Part shown: in pieces, positions 34,483 through 45,804 of the stretch | Position numbering within the stretch: the first letter of the stretch is position 1 | Layout: each line of letters begins with the position of its first letter | Origin: Kappaphycus alvarezii | Taxonomy: Eukaryota; Rhodophyta; Florideophyceae; Gigartinales; Solieriaceae | Direction: 5' to 3' | DNA length: 64,000 nt | NCBI GenBank assembly: GCA_002205965.3 | Contig: NADL03000513.1 | Location: 124,001 to 188,000, forward strand | The notes under the pieces: generated by a model | The model's input: the letters and a program-made list of their open reading frames with translations, nothing else | What the model was told of the DNA's origin: nothing | The model's database searches: none | Made by a program: the position numbers and the translations under genes

Positions 34483-34860
34483 CTTACCAAATTCAAAAGG
34501 CAAATGATTTATTGAATCAATCTGTTGAATACTCTGTGGAAGATATTTCTGATGCAACAAATATTAACGAAGTGAAGAATGTGGGCGAGAACTATTTTGA
34601 CGATCACTCTGATGATGGTAATTCTAACCAAAATATGAATGCTGAAGCCGAAAAATATAATGAATCAGAAAGCGATGGAAACTTGTCAGAATATAAAAAC
34701 ATATCATCTCTTGAACATGTTTCGATTGAATCCGAACTTAATTCCCTACACCCTGAAAATTTAATTCATATCCCTGTTGATGAAAATGGTGGAATTGATG
34801 CGCATGAAATTGAGTGACTGGAACGGAATTGAAACCATCTGAACAAAAGGATATGAGTTT
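34483..34860 (+). pseudogene. Copia B acidic linker between integrase and RT
   Basis: The frame at 34,353-34,817 overlaps the integrase end and continues as a Glu/Asp/Asn-rich, low-complexity linker (VEDISDATNINEVKNVGENYFDDHSDD). Copia polyproteins have such a poorly conserved linker between integrase and RT. Confidence 0.55.
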
Positions 34861-35171
34861 TTATCATAAAAGGTTAGGGTCTAAAGAATTTTTAGTTCTT
34901 TCATCAAGCATCAGCACTTCCATCTCATATTATTTCAAATGCATACAATACGGAAGAAAATAATTTTCTCAGTACCTGTTCAAAAATTTATGTTTCAAAA
35001 ATTTATGTTTCAAAAATTCCTCCCGACTTGAATGTAATATTCAGTCACATTTTTTACAAACTAAAAGTTTTGGATGATGGAAAATATTATTGCAAGGCTC
35101 AAATTGCTCCGCATGGAAATGAGGACAAGGAGAAAAATAATTTGAGAACTGATTCATAATCTCGTTCTCCG

Positions 35172-36486
35172 ATGGCAATTAGAATTCTCTTATCAATTGC
35201 TACAATTTTTAAATGGAATTCATCAAAGGTTGATGTCAAGTCTGCATTTTTACAATCTGGATCAGCATTACGAGATATTAATGTGAGATCTCCTCTGGAA
35301 TGCTCGGAAAAATCCTTTTATTGGTTATTACTGTATGCTTCATATGGTTTAGTCAACGCGAATGCAAAATGGCAAATACACTCGGATAATACATTCTTTG
35401 ACCTCGTACTGAAATCAATCGTTTATATACCCCAATTATTTTTCATGACTTCAAAAGGATCATTAATTCTACTTGTCATTAAATTTGTCGATGATATACT
35501 TATTACTGGACCAAAAAAAATTAAGAAGCAATTTATCCAAGATCTTGGAAAAGTATATAAGCTTGGTACAATCGTACAAAGTCCTGGATCTTTTAATTTA
35601 AGTGGAATTAAAATTATGCAGTTTGATGACTATAAAATTAATGTCTCAGCTGATGAAAAACTAAATGGACTGGAATCTGATTCAATATCAAGAAATCGTC
35701 GAAAAAAACCTTATGAAGAAATGGACTGTTTTGAAAACTTCGCTTTTAATTCGTTAAATGGTTCAATTGTCTCTTTGGGTATGCTTGCATCTCCAATGTC
35801 TGCTTTTACAGCAAGTTATCTACAACAGAAAAGGTCAAATCCATTGGTTCGTGATTTATCTATTCAATCTTCTATGCTTCGGAATTTAAAATCTTTTAGT
35901 TCTACAAGCACGTATCGGTTCCTGGAAATTTCTGGAAATTTCAATTTATCAGTTGTTGTTTTTTCTGATGCCGGAAAACCAGCCGGATCGACAAATGCGC
36001 AACTTGGATGTATTGGTGGGTTGCTAATTGGCTCCTTAAATTGTAATTCAATATTTCATATAATTTATTCGCGTTCAAATCTATCTCGGCTTTTTGTTAA
36101 ATCTATTGCATCTGGTGAAATATTTGGCTGCTGGTGAAGCTATCGAGGAAGGAAAAATTATTGCAGCAGCATATAGTACAATTCTCAATATCAATAATCC
36201 TCTTCATGTTGGTGTTGATTCAAAAGATCTATTCAGCTCTTTATCTACATGTCGTGTGCCTGAAGATAAATCTATTAGAGCGAATGTTCAATTACTTCGA
36301 TATAATTTCGAAACGAACAAAATAAAGAAAATGCTATGGATACCTGGTTCAATTAATTCCTCCGACCCGCTCGAAAAAAAGGACAGTCCTGTATCTGATA
36401 TATTAAATCTCCTCTTATTTGATGGATCTATACCTATAGATATGAGTAATATTTTATCTCGGGATTCATCTCAGTCAACAGGATAA
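35172..36486 (+). pseudogene. Copia B reverse transcriptase and RNase H
   Basis: The frame 35,172-36,137 (321 codons) carries SSKVDVKSAFLQSGSALRDI (first catalytic Asp), LVNANAKWQ, LVIKFVDDILITG (VDD catalytic box) and the connection region. A short overlap leads to 36,094-36,486 with the RNase H end: AAGEAIEEGKI, VGVDSKDLFSSLSTCRVPEDKSIRANVQLLRY and MLWIPGSINSSDP. VVVFSDAG near 35,955 holds the first RNase H Asp. RT and RNase H catalytic residues look present. The missing piece is an intact N-terminal fusion to integrase. Confidence 0.8.
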
Positions 36487-36502
36487 ATTTAGTTCAATAT
36501 TT

Positions 36503-36516
36503 CAAAGAGGAAGTGG
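36503..36516 (+). other. Polypurine tract of copia element B
   Basis: CAAAGAGGAAGTGG directly precedes the 3' LTR. Element A has CAAAGCGGAAGTGG in the same place on the minus strand. This primes plus-strand DNA synthesis in LTR elements. Confidence 0.75.
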
Positions 36517-37039
36517 TGTGAAAATTGACAAAATATTTTATCTCTATCCTGGTGTCCTACAGTGATGCTGAATTGTTGAGCAATATTTTTATTGAGGCCC
36601 ACAATTTATATTTATTGTGAATCATCAAGGAATAATTTTATCTATTTTACACTGGCCCTATTTTACGATGAGTTCAGTGTGTAATAATTTTTATGTCCTA
36701 CAGTTGGGTTTTTATATTTTACAGGCTTTAATTATTGCATTTATGCTGCCAACAAATTATTATCTGGATGAGTACTTACCTGGAAAGTACTGCAATAATT
36801 ATTGCTGAGCCTGAATCATGTCTACCAAAATTATTGTACCCTGGTGTAGAGTATAAGTAGTAAGAGGTTGTTAGAAATATTTTTTACATCCTCGGGCCAT
36901 CGAAATATTTCCCTTGATCAGATATCACTAAATTTAGTTTTCTATTCATTATTCATTCTAAGTCCAATTAAGGCATTTATTTATTTAATCAAATTGGAAC
37001 TATTTATTTTTTGGATCTACCTATCCCAGTTATTTTGCA
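36517..37039 (+). repeat. 3' LTR of copia element B
   Basis: 523-bp direct repeat of 31,539-32,059, followed by the target duplication GAAGT. Confidence 0.92.
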
Positions 37040-37044
37040 GAAGT

Positions 37045-37300
37045 CCTCAGAGGACTTCTCCAGAAAAATGTAGGCCCTACGATCGTCTTCCATGACGCCA
37101 TTAATAAGCAAAAAATTTGGCTACAATACAAATGGTATCAAGCAATCGTTTGAGATATTGTGGCAGGGTTGGACCTGAATGAAACCGAAAAGGAAATACG
37201 GATTCTGTCAAATCCTTGAGTACAGGGCTCGACCCATAACCACTTGCAACAAGAAAATGGTGGTTTACATATTGCCGTTCTGCCCACTTCTCAAGAAGAC
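37045..37300 (-). pseudogene. Copia relic E, gag start, part 2
   Basis: If element B and one GAAGT are ignored, the minus-strand frame ending ...MEDDRRAYIFLEKSSEDF (37,045-37,100) runs directly into HLCLAHTETALESKK (31,480-31,533). The frame continuity across the junction shows that element B landed inside the gag of relic E. Confidence 0.55.
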
Positions 37301-38762
37301 CAAGACGAAAAATAGGTACTTCTAGAATCTCACAGACCTAATGGCAAGGTACATACTGAGGAACCAAACAAAACAGAAAATTCTATAACTATAGTCAAAG
37401 ACCACAAATTCCTCGAAGTGAGGGTCTTCCGCCCTAAGGGCCGAAGAAACAACAACAGCCTCAGTATCGAAGACAAAATATAAGTGCACATTTCAGAGTA
37501 TCTGACTATGTGAATGCCCACTTGGTAGTGTATTTCGTGATTATTCCTCTAATCCGCCCTCAACTTTTTATGCAAGAACAGTCATGCATCATATTGTGTG
37601 TGTTATGCCACTGCAACACGGAAGACAATAAACCAAGTCTATCTTCATATCGGAATTAACTTTTCGAATGATATCAAAAGATAACCCCATCACCCACATA
37701 CCGAACCTTTAGCCCAAACAGTCGCAGAGAGATCGCACTTAACTGTCCTCTCTCAAGTGGCCCCAGTTTGGATCTCTGGCAGTGTGCAGATCGAAGATGA
37801 GCGAGCAGCCGGGTGACAGTCTGAAGGTTTAGTCGGTCGCGGTTACGCAATGGGCAGTATCCGGGGCGTGGTAAAGGCCTAGTCGAAGCCTGGCCAACCA
37901 GCGGGCGTGTGGAGAGCCATTTTCCGTCGTCCAATTATCTGTGTTCAAGGAGGCTTATAGTGTGTCCTTGTTGGAGTGTTTTAATCTGGGTGGCAATTTT
38001 CCGCCTCCCTGAGGTCCTGAACCACTGCACCCTATTAAGCGGTTGGGCTTATTGTATGCCAGCCCTCGTAACGCCGATCCTGTATACTGATATACAACTG
38101 ACCTCCCCTTTCCGATTCTGTAATTGTCTTTGAGACCTCGACTTTGGGAGTTCTGAAGACTGTTGTATTCAACAAGGAATTTTGCCAGTCGAATCAGTAG
38201 CTGGCCAGCAATGCAAAGTCAGCAAAAAATTGGCCGCTGGAGATGTTGAGCTCGCAGGCGGAGCTCAGTCTTTCGTCGGAGAGTTCTGCGGCGCGGACGA
38301 CACGATTGAGGTAGAGCGTTGGGAAGCGTGTTGGTGTACCGCGCGAGAGGAAGGAAAAGGAAAAGAAGAGCGTCACGTGCGGGAACCTGAAGCGGAGTAA
38401 AGTAATGGGGCCGCAAGGTGGTCGAGAGAAAGGATGGTCGATAGGAAGGGAAGTCAGCAAGAAGCGAAGGGAGCCGGTCACGTCGTACCTGTGTAATCTG
38501 CACTCACGTGCACCACGAGTGTCGCACGCACCGCTGTGGCCCTCCTAACGAGGGAAAATTGAAGGGGCAGGGGAGAAAGGAAGGGAGCTTTTGAATATGT
38601 GCCAAGGACTCAAATTCTTAATGGAAGGCCAATAATGAAAGCATATTTTGTCACTCCAACACCTTCATATTGTGTAACCGTCAGGAAGTTAGGAAAGTAA
38701 ATCTACTAGAGGGTTTCCTGCATCTTGTATCTTGTACCCTTCATAACCAAATTTCCTTTAAT
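37301..38762. other. Unassigned, one possible zinc-finger fragment
   Basis: The minus-strand frame 37,674-37,934 carries YCPLRNRDRLNLQTVTRLLAHLRSAHC, resembling a degraded C2H2-type finger of the sort found at the N-terminus of R2-like non-LTR elements; it may be the start of a LINE copy. A purine-rich tract (38,335-38,600) has no clear gene. Confidence 0.35.
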
Positions 38763-39222
38763 AGACAAAGGGTCTGCGAGCAGGTGGATGCGATTTCTGT
38801 CTGATTGAAGTGATGACCCATTCAATTCAGTTCTCATCCTTACTCAGCATAAGTACACAATAGAGTAGTCCGACAAACCTACCTAAACTCAGACTATTGT
38901 TCAACTTGGTGAGTTTGTCACGGAGTGGTAGGAGACAATCTCAGCCATGAAGTCTCCGCGGACGATCACACACTACACAGTATCATCAAGTCAGAACCAC
39001 AACGCCCCTCAGAACCTCACAGTTGGGATACAAGCGTGATCCTATAGGTAACGGGTAGAAGTGTGGACACGAAAACGAGATGTCCGGAAAAAACAAATCA
39101 AAACATTACGTAAGATTATTACAGTCTTACGAGAAATTATCCTAACCCATGTGACGTAATATAGTTCACGGGCTAACGAGAGGTCGCACACGTAATTGCA
39201 CGTCACTCTCGAAAGTGCATCA
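38763..39222 (-). repeat. 3' LTR of copia element C
   Basis: 460-bp repeat of the right LTR without insertion. Its inner end follows the RNase H stop codon after a short purine-containing stretch. It serves as the empty site for the LINE-2 insertion: ATTGCACGTCACTCTC at 39,196-39,211. Confidence 0.82.
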
Positions 39223-39239
39223 AAGCACCCACTCGGGCC

Positions 39240-40147
39240 TTGCAGTTCAACCTATTCCCTCGGAGTTTCTTCAAAACCAAGTGCATTTCTGTGCTTTCGA
39301 AAAACAAGACGGGGTAGTGGTTTCGTCAGAATATCAGCTGTTATCTTATCAGTGCTGCAGTATATCATGTTGATGACTCCATTGCCCATATTCTCTTTGA
39401 AGAAGTTGTGCCGAATCCTGACATGCTTAGCATGTCTCACCTCCTCCTTCCACCAAGTAATAGCTCCCCTATTGCCTTCCATGACTGTAGTGCTATTGTT
39501 CTGCGTGCAGTATAGCTCACTCAACAAATGCCTCATCCATATTACGAGCTTTGCACCCTAATTTAGAGCGCAAAACTCCGCCTCGGTAGTCGATAGGGCA
39601 ACTGCACTCTGCTCAGTAGGTCTCCTGCCCAATCCGAGTCATAGAAGCATACCGGCTCACCAGGGCCCCAACTGCCCAAACGAAGACAGAAACTCCTGGT
39701 ACCGTTTAGGTAGCGCAATATGCGTTTTAAAAAGTTCCAATAGTGTTTTCGGGGAGCTGCTGCGAACCAACTCAAGATGCCCACCGCAACAGAAACATTA
39801 GGGCGAGTCCGGGTCGACGCGAACAATAAACAACCAATTAGTTCTTGATAAGTAGTTAAATCAAGAAGGTCCTCGTCTGCATCAACCAAATCCCCTGCCG
39901 AAATCTCATTCGTCGGTGTTGAGACAGGCCGACAGTTACTCATGCCAAACCTTTCGAGGATTTCGCCGATGTAGTGAGTTTTGAAAAGCCATGAAGCGGA
40001 TCCTTGTCGAAGAAAATGAACGCCAACGAACATGTTTAATGCTCCAGGGTCCTTGACTTTGAGGTGAGAGCCAAGCTCTACCTTTACGCTGTCAGTTTCT
40101 TCCTTACTTTCCGCAATTAAAATGATATCTTCAACATAGACCAACAA
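39240..40147 (-). pseudogene. Copia C RT end and RNase H
   Basis: 39,563-40,147 begins MLVYVEDIILIAESKEE, the RT catalytic box with YVED in place of YVDD. It continues through LGSHLKVKDPGALNMFVGV, MSNCRPVSTPTN and GCLLFASTRTRPNVSVAVGILS to VCFYDSDWAGD (first RNase H Asp). 39,252-39,536 carries the RNase H end: RHVRIRHNFFKEN (here KHVRIRHNFF), ADILTKPLPR and HRNALGFEE. The two parts are in different frames. The D-to-E change in the active site should impair RT. Confidence 0.85.
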
Positions 40148-40209
40148 CCACAGAATTTCACGACGCTAGAGACATACATCTGACCGCATACCTTTAAACC
40201 GAAGTGAAT

Positions 40210-40728
40210 TCATGACTTTGTTCTACTTTTGATTCTATAAGCAGGGTCCTGCTTTAGTCCGTAAAGCACTTTCAGAGGGTGTAGTGTTTGCCCATCTTCG
40301 CATAACTTAAACCTGTCTGGGCCCTTGATGTAGACAACCTCGCCCATATCTCCATGTAAGAAGGCGGTCTTTACATCCAATTGATCGATATGGTAACCTC
40401 GCATCACTGCGATTGCAAGGCATGTACGTACAGTGGTGAAGTTCACTGTCTGTTCAAATGTTGGCGATATATTGCCTTGAACATAACCTTTGGCTACGAG
40501 CCGCACCTTATGGCGCAAAACAGTGCCGTCTGTATGCATCTTGCGATTGAAAAGAAATTTCGTTGGAATTTCTGTCACCCCCTCTGACATTTTGACGACA
40601 ACCCATGTGCCGTGCTGCTTCAGGGAAGCAAATTCCGAATATATCGCTTTCCTCCACTGATCAGAGTCATGTGAAGTAAGGGCCTCCTCAAGACTTTTAG
40701 GGTCATTCCTTGTTCTCAAAACGACCAT
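40210..40728 (-). pseudogene. Copia C reverse transcriptase, N-terminal half
   Basis: 172 codons: QWRKAIYSEFASLKQHGTWVVV, FLFNRKMHTDGTVLRHKVRLVAKGY, YHIDQLDVKTAFLHGDMGEVVYIKGP (first catalytic Asp) and LHPLKVLYGLKQDPAYR. This is the standard copia RT layout. A break of about 60 bp and a frameshift separate it from the second half. Confidence 0.85.
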
Positions 40729-41207
40729 TACTCAGTTCAGTAGAATGGTACGGGCGAAAAAATGTCCGGTTTGTCGCCGATTGAGTTGTGGGTACCGCCT
40801 TTCGGGGCTCTCTGTTCCTGGTGGAGGGTGATAAGTGAGCATCTCCTCATTGTGTTCAGATGTTACAGAGAATTTTTTTTCTACGTCATGTGTGTCAGGC
40901 ACCTCATCATTTTCATGGCGACTTCCCATCTTAGCATTCAGCTCCAGGCCATTTGAGCGATCCATTGAAGGTGCAATATCAACGTTCATGCCATATTCAT
41001 TGTTGATTCCCAGCACTGGGGCGTTTTGCAACCACCCCCAGTCGTTGTCCCAATACTAGTCGACAGGAAGGCCTTTTCGTCCATTTCTCGTCCCGTAAAT
41101 ATATTTTCAACAATATTTTATTCTCTAGTGATGACATCACTCTTGCAAGAGGGGACACATAGTTTGTAATGACTGTTTTCAAGACAGCCAACAACCACAC
41201 CAAGTTC

Positions 41208-42115
41208 CTACTTCGGATATGGCTTTTTTCGCGTTTCTTTGGGGACATAATACCAACCTAGACATATAAACGTACCAAGATAGTCTACCCGAAGCTTGGC
41301 ACAAAAGAGAGCTTCATGGGAGGTAATGCTCTTGTCAAGAGGGCAAGGGAATAGATTTATAATTTGTGCAGCATGCACAACGGCCTCTGCGCAAAACTTT
41401 TGCGAAAGACCAGAGTGTGCAAACATGGAGCGGGCGCACTCCACGATTGTGCGATTGCTTTTCTGCACTAGTCCATTCATATTTGGGGAGTAACTAGGTG
41501 ACATACTTTGTTCAATGCCTGCCTCTCGGAGGTACTTTCTCATAAAACTGTAATTCCCTCCCCCATAACTGCAAAGTGGCTTCATAGTGGAATCAAACTT
41601 GCGCTCGATCCATGCCCTAAAATACTTGAAGTGATCCAGCACTTCACTTTTGTTTGTTATGGGGACAAAAACTAGGTAGCCGGAAAATCATTAATAAATG
41701 TGACAAAGTACCGCGAGCTTGCAAACGATTCCGTGATCGGCATCTGATGAAATCAATAGATTAGAGCTCCAAACATCCATTGCGACCAAGTCATCAGCTG
41801 GCGGTTTCATGCCCACAGCAGTGAGCGACGTGGCTTGATTTACCAATCTATTACCGTTATTTGTAGTCCCGTCACCATGGACGCCAAGAGGCTCTTTCCT
41901 CTCGTCCTCTAGTCTCTGTGGGCAGTTTTTCTTCAGGTGACCTACTTTTTTACAATAGCATGATCTCTGCCTCTCGAGGCGGATGCCGGGATTCCTTACA
42001 AATTGTTTGCCCTTCCTTGCTTTTACCTAGCAGCAAGAGCCTTTCCATGATTATATCTGGAATGTGCACTCTTTTCAGTCCTGTGCCGTCCCTGACGCAT
42101 AATATGATCTTCTAA
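41208..42115 (-). pseudogene. Copia C zinc knuckle and integrase
   Basis: A zinc-knuckle remnant CYCKKVGHLKKNCPQRL (41,915-41,970) lacks one residue of the CxxC spacing. Next comes a protease/gag-pre-integrase zone with stops, then integrase (41,208-41,642) reading SYGGGNYSFMRKYLREAGIEQSMSPSYSPNMNGLVQKSNRTIVE, with the catalytic Glu in the KSNRTIVE region. The usual first box (DNGGE) is altered to YGGGN. Confidence 0.75.
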
Positions 42116-42121
42116 TTCCTG

Positions 42122-42640
42122 CATTAGAGCAGAAGTGACGGTTTCCCAGTTTAACATGCCAGCTCAGGTTTGCAAGGATGCAATGATCGGACAGAATGGG
42201 GAGTCATTCTTGTCACCAAAAGACGCAAGCAGCATGGCAACCTGCAAATCGTCAGCTACTTTACTCCCCATTGCCTCTAGGCGATTAAACGCCTGTTCGA
42301 AGGAATCAATATAGTCCTGGAGAGACTCCTTCGCATAGCTCATCCTAGCCAGCTTCGTTTGCAGTTGTACACTTGTTGCTATGTTAGAAACTACATAGAG
42401 ATCCTAGAGTCGCCGCCATATAACAAACGGCTTTTCTTTTGCAATCAAACACAACCGAGGCGGCCGATCACCGAATCCCTGGACAATCGCTGCGCGAGCA
42501 GTTTCAATATTCTTCCGGTCCCGCTTTAGTAGCCCTTCGCCGCCTAACAAATCTGAGCCTTTAATTGACAAAGGGTCTGCGAGCAGGTGGATGCGATTTC
42601 TGTCTGATTGAAGTGATGACCCATTCAATTCAGTTCTCAT
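42122..42640 (-). pseudogene. Copia C gag
   Basis: The frame starts MRTELNGSSLQSDRNRIHLLAD at 42,640 and continues through LKRDRKNIETARAAIVQGFGDRPPRLCLI and WRRL to a stop at 42,404. Further downstream in frame come SVQLQTKLARMSYAKESLQDYIDSFEQAFNRLEAMGSKVADDLQVAMLLASFGDK, the canonical copia gag pattern. The first codons overlap the LTR repeat. Confidence 0.75.
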
Positions 42641-43819
42641 CCTTACTCAGCATAAGTACACAATAGAGTAGTCCGACAAACCTACCTAAACTCAGACTAT
42701 TGTTCAACTTGGTGAGTTTGTCACGGAGTGGTAGGAGACAATCTCAGCCATGAAGTCTCCGCGGACGATCACGCACTACACAGTATCATCCAGTCAGAAC
42801 CACAACGCCCCTCAGAACCTCACAGTTGGGATACAAGCGTGATCCTATAGGTAACGGGTAGAAGTGTGGACACGAAAACGAGATGTCCGGAAAAAACAAA
42901 TCAAAACATTACGTAAGATTATTACAGTCTTACGAGAAATTATCCTAACCCATGTGACGTCATATAGTTCACGGGGCTAACGAGAGGTCGCACACGTATT
43001 TGCACGTCGCTTCCTCACCCCCACCGCGGTACGTACATGTCTTCTTCTTGGTGAAAAGTCGCCCTGGCTCTACGTCTCGGCATCGCGCTATTCCCTGGAT
43101 CTACTAGCTGCCCGGTCTGCTCCCGCCGCTCGGCCGACATCGCACCCGTTTTAGATCCAAGTGGTCAACACGCGTTGACCTTCAAATACGAAGACGGAAT
43201 GACTCGTCGTCATCACATCCTCCACAACGTTCGTGCCGGCTACTGCACGGAAGTTGGGATCGTCGCCTTCGTCGAACATCCGCTCCCCTACCAGGTTCCC
43301 AACCCATCTGGGCATTTGGAGTCCCCGAACTACGAATGAACATTTTACATACCCGCTGCCTACGGGCTTCACAGTATCGATATCGCCGTCGACGTTACTG
43401 TTGCCCACCCCTCCGCACGCCGCCACATTTCGCCAAGTATGGTTACCGCAGACGCTGCCGTAACACTCGCAGAGCGCGAGAAACATCGTCATTACGGCAC
43501 TTACTGCAACCAAAACGATATCCCCCTCTCCCCCGTCGGGATTGATATCTATGGCGCCTTGGGCGACGACGGCAAGGGTTTTTTCCGCCGCCTTGCTTCC
43601 TTCGCTGCTTCCCGTCGCGGTTCCTCCCCTCAACAGGAGCTCCGCGACTTCTATACCCGTCTTGCATTTAGTCTCCAAATAATGCAGGCGCGACAGGTTT
43701 CTACCTGCCGCCCGCATCCGTAGTTAATTTAAGAATACCCTCCGCACGCTTCTGTGCGACATTGTACAACCAATAAAGATTTACCACCTCCATTGCACGT
43801 CACTCTCAAACGTTCATCA
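42566..43819 (-). repeat. 5' LTR of copia element C, split by LINE-2
   Basis: Parts 42,566-43,008 and 43,793-43,819 together match 38,763-39,222. The intervening segment is the LINE-2 insertion. Confidence 0.8.
43009..43792 (+). mobile_element. LINE-2, 5'-truncated insertion with target duplication
   Basis: Flanked by a 9-bp duplication TTGCACGTC (43,000-43,008 and 43,793-43,801). The sister LTR shows the empty site. The plus strand encodes the C-terminus of a non-LTR protein: RRHHILHNVRAGYC (about 43,203-43,245), IDIAVDVTVAHPSA (about 43,378-43,420, endonuclease-like DVTV box), KHRHYGTYCNQNDIPLSPVGIDIYGALGDDGKGFFRRLASFAASRRG and LAFSLQIMQARQV, stopping near 43,723. An AATAAA box lies at 43,772. 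Related fragments are at 45,430-45,770 and 49,905-50,210. One in-frame TGA at about 43,337 breaks the longer frame. Confidence 0.78.
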
Positions 43820-43821
43820 AA

Positions 43822-45429
43822 GATATCACCCTATGTTCCACTCATAGTAAACTAACCTAAACATTTCTGTTATCAGGAAAATAATTACTCCTTTCTCATG
43901 GTGTTTCTGGAGTGTGTACTGACTGACCGACTATTAAGTTAAGGACAATCTGGAGGGTCAACACCGGTCACGTGCAGTGGGCAAGGGAAATGATGGCCCT
44001 AGCCACCGAGGACCACAGAACACAGCTGAGGCGCTGATAGATTCGCGAGCGAATAGTGGCATCAGAGGTGTGATATCCGATCGCGATCCGTGGAATGAAC
44101 GTTTCCAGAAACAGAGCAGTGGCTGACGACGCCGCTCCAAGGGAGCCGAAGCGAGTGGTTGGAAACTGAAATTCGGCTGGCGAGACGCATTGTCAGATGG
44201 TGGTACAAGGCGCCTGGAGAGCTTACGCTCAAGGTCCTGGACCATGTTGCGGTAAGCTTGAGTGGCAGCGGCTTGCTTTGTTTTCTTAACAGAGTCCTGT
44301 TTGAACGGCGAAACGATGGTAACGTTACAGTTAATTGGCCTTTCCTTGGGCCGATGGCGGGGGGGTTGCACGAGTTGCACAATGCGGTTTGTGCAGGATC
44401 AGTTTCAGTGATTATTCTTATTATCTCTCGTAGATGTTCAGAGTTGTTTACAGTTTTCTCACGATCGGTTTGATCAATGAATGGCATCATATCTCCTATG
44501 TATTCAGTTTCTTTTGAAGCATGGCATTGCGGCGTTGAAGCCGCAATCTCTATTTTTCTGAAGAGGGAATCTCTCTAGCGGACAGAACGGGAGACCGAAA
44601 ACATCACCTCGGTAGTACAAGAGCATAGGATGTGTCGCGTTGTATTAGGGTTTGTACTTCGCCTTTATTACAAATGGAATCACTCCATTCACCTCTTTGG
44701 GGTCCACAATTTCGAATATGTATAGAAAAATAGCTCTACTGTGCAAATACTAAACTGCTCAAGCTGTTGTCCCATCCATTCCTTGATGTAAAATATACAT
44801 CGAATCCATTTAGCTGTTTTTCATACAATTCAATATCCGTTCAATGCGCCCGCAAGCGTCGGTGAATATAAGAAAGAAAAGGAAGACTTAGAATACACGA
44901 CCAGCATTCGCTTATGATGGGATAGGTCGGAAATATCTTCCAACAGTAAAACACCCAAACGTTTTCCCTTATGACAAATTTACTGAATGCTACACTGTCA
45001 CCTGTAGGCGGGAAAGAGCTGCAGTGAAAATGACATACAAGTTTTTCAAAATACCTGAAGCCAAACAAATGAGGCTTATTGCAAACCGAAGCAAATATCA
45101 GAACAGTTGAAGAACCAGTTATGAAGCAAGGTGTCTAGAAAGTATAAGGAAAATCTGTTATGTCTATATTCGACAATGTTTTATATGGTTCTTATTAAAT
45201 CTTTTTAGATTGCAACATATTGAGGATCGTTTTTAGAGGGCTTATGCAGACTAAAACTTTATATCCATGCTTTAGCCATACAGTTTAGTGAAGTCCAAGT
45301 TCCTCAGTTTATTGAAAAAAATCGAGAGGAACATGCTAATCTGATATCATGGTTTGCAATAGGCATTCTTTGCACGACGCGGCATCTTGCCATGAAGACA
45401 TGAATCTTTCAGGTTCAACACTTACTAGA
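43822..45429. other. Unassigned, with a possible broken gene on the minus strand
   Basis: Two overlapping minus-strand frames (43,958-44,380 and 44,062-44,490) read together as a Lys/Gln-rich, possibly coiled segment (VKKTKQAAATQAYRNMVQDLERKLSRR) preceded by CNSCNPPAIGPRKGQ. They may be pieces of one frameshifted gene of unknown kind. A copy of the dispersed motif lies at 44,925-44,965. Nothing else recognised. Confidence 0.35.
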
Positions 45430-45770
45430 AATCTAAATCGATGACAGCAATATTATTTCATGGAATATCCGCAAATAAGTCCCTTCCAGGACCACGCAGA
45501 TATCGGAACTGGGTTCCTTTCATATCGGAGCACCGCTTTGGAAGACGAGTTACAAAACTTCTTCCAAAGTCTCGCTTCCTTCGCAGCCTCCCTTCTTGGT
45601 TCCTCCCCCTAGGAGGAACTTCGCGACATCGCTAACCGCCTTGCGTTTATCCCCCAAGGGATGCAGGCGCGACAGGTTGACACCCGCCGCCTGCCTTATC
45701 AGTTGATTTCTGAATACTCTCCGGACACTCCCGTGCCTTGCAAGTCGTGAAGATCTACCACCACGCACTG
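45430..45770 (+). pseudogene. LINE-2 C-terminal fragment
   Basis: DNA closely follows 43,545-43,792: CTTCCAAAGTCTCGCTTCCTTCG, then GGTTCCTCCCCCT, then GATGCAGGCGCGACAGGTT, ending in GATCTACCACC. It is frameshifted. Confidence 0.65.
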
Positions 45771-45804
45771 CACCACAGATGCCGTAATTCTTGTAATGTT
45801 GGAT

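Larger units (their letters stand above)
31539..37039 (+). mobile_element. Ty1/copia element B, complete with LTRs and target duplication
   Basis: LTRs at 31,539-32,059 and 36,517-37,039 start TGTGAAAATTG and end TATTTTGCA. A perfect 5-bp target duplication GAAGT flanks it (31,534-31,538 and 37,040-37,044). A purine tract CAAAGAGGAAGTGG (36,503-36,516) precedes the 3' LTR. By eye the LTRs differ at only about eight positions over roughly 520 bp. Gene order is gag, protease, integrase, RT, RNase H. The integrase and RNase H sequences recall the GalEa/PyRE1G1 type of copia. Coding frames are broken in several places, so this copy is not autonomous as it stands. Confidence 0.92.
38763..43819 (-). 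mobile_element. Ty1/copia element C with LTRs (minus strand)
   Basis: Direct repeats lie at 38,763-39,222 and 42,566-43,819, the latter split by a LINE-2 insertion. They are nearly identical (about nine differences by eye outside the insert). On the minus strand the LTR starts TGATG and ends near CCTTTGTCA. The body encodes gag, zinc knuckle, integrase, RT and RNase H in copia order. The gag start codon and about 25 codons lie inside the repeat, so the LTR/internal boundary is unusual. No matching target duplication was found, and the coding frames are broken. Confidence 0.82.
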
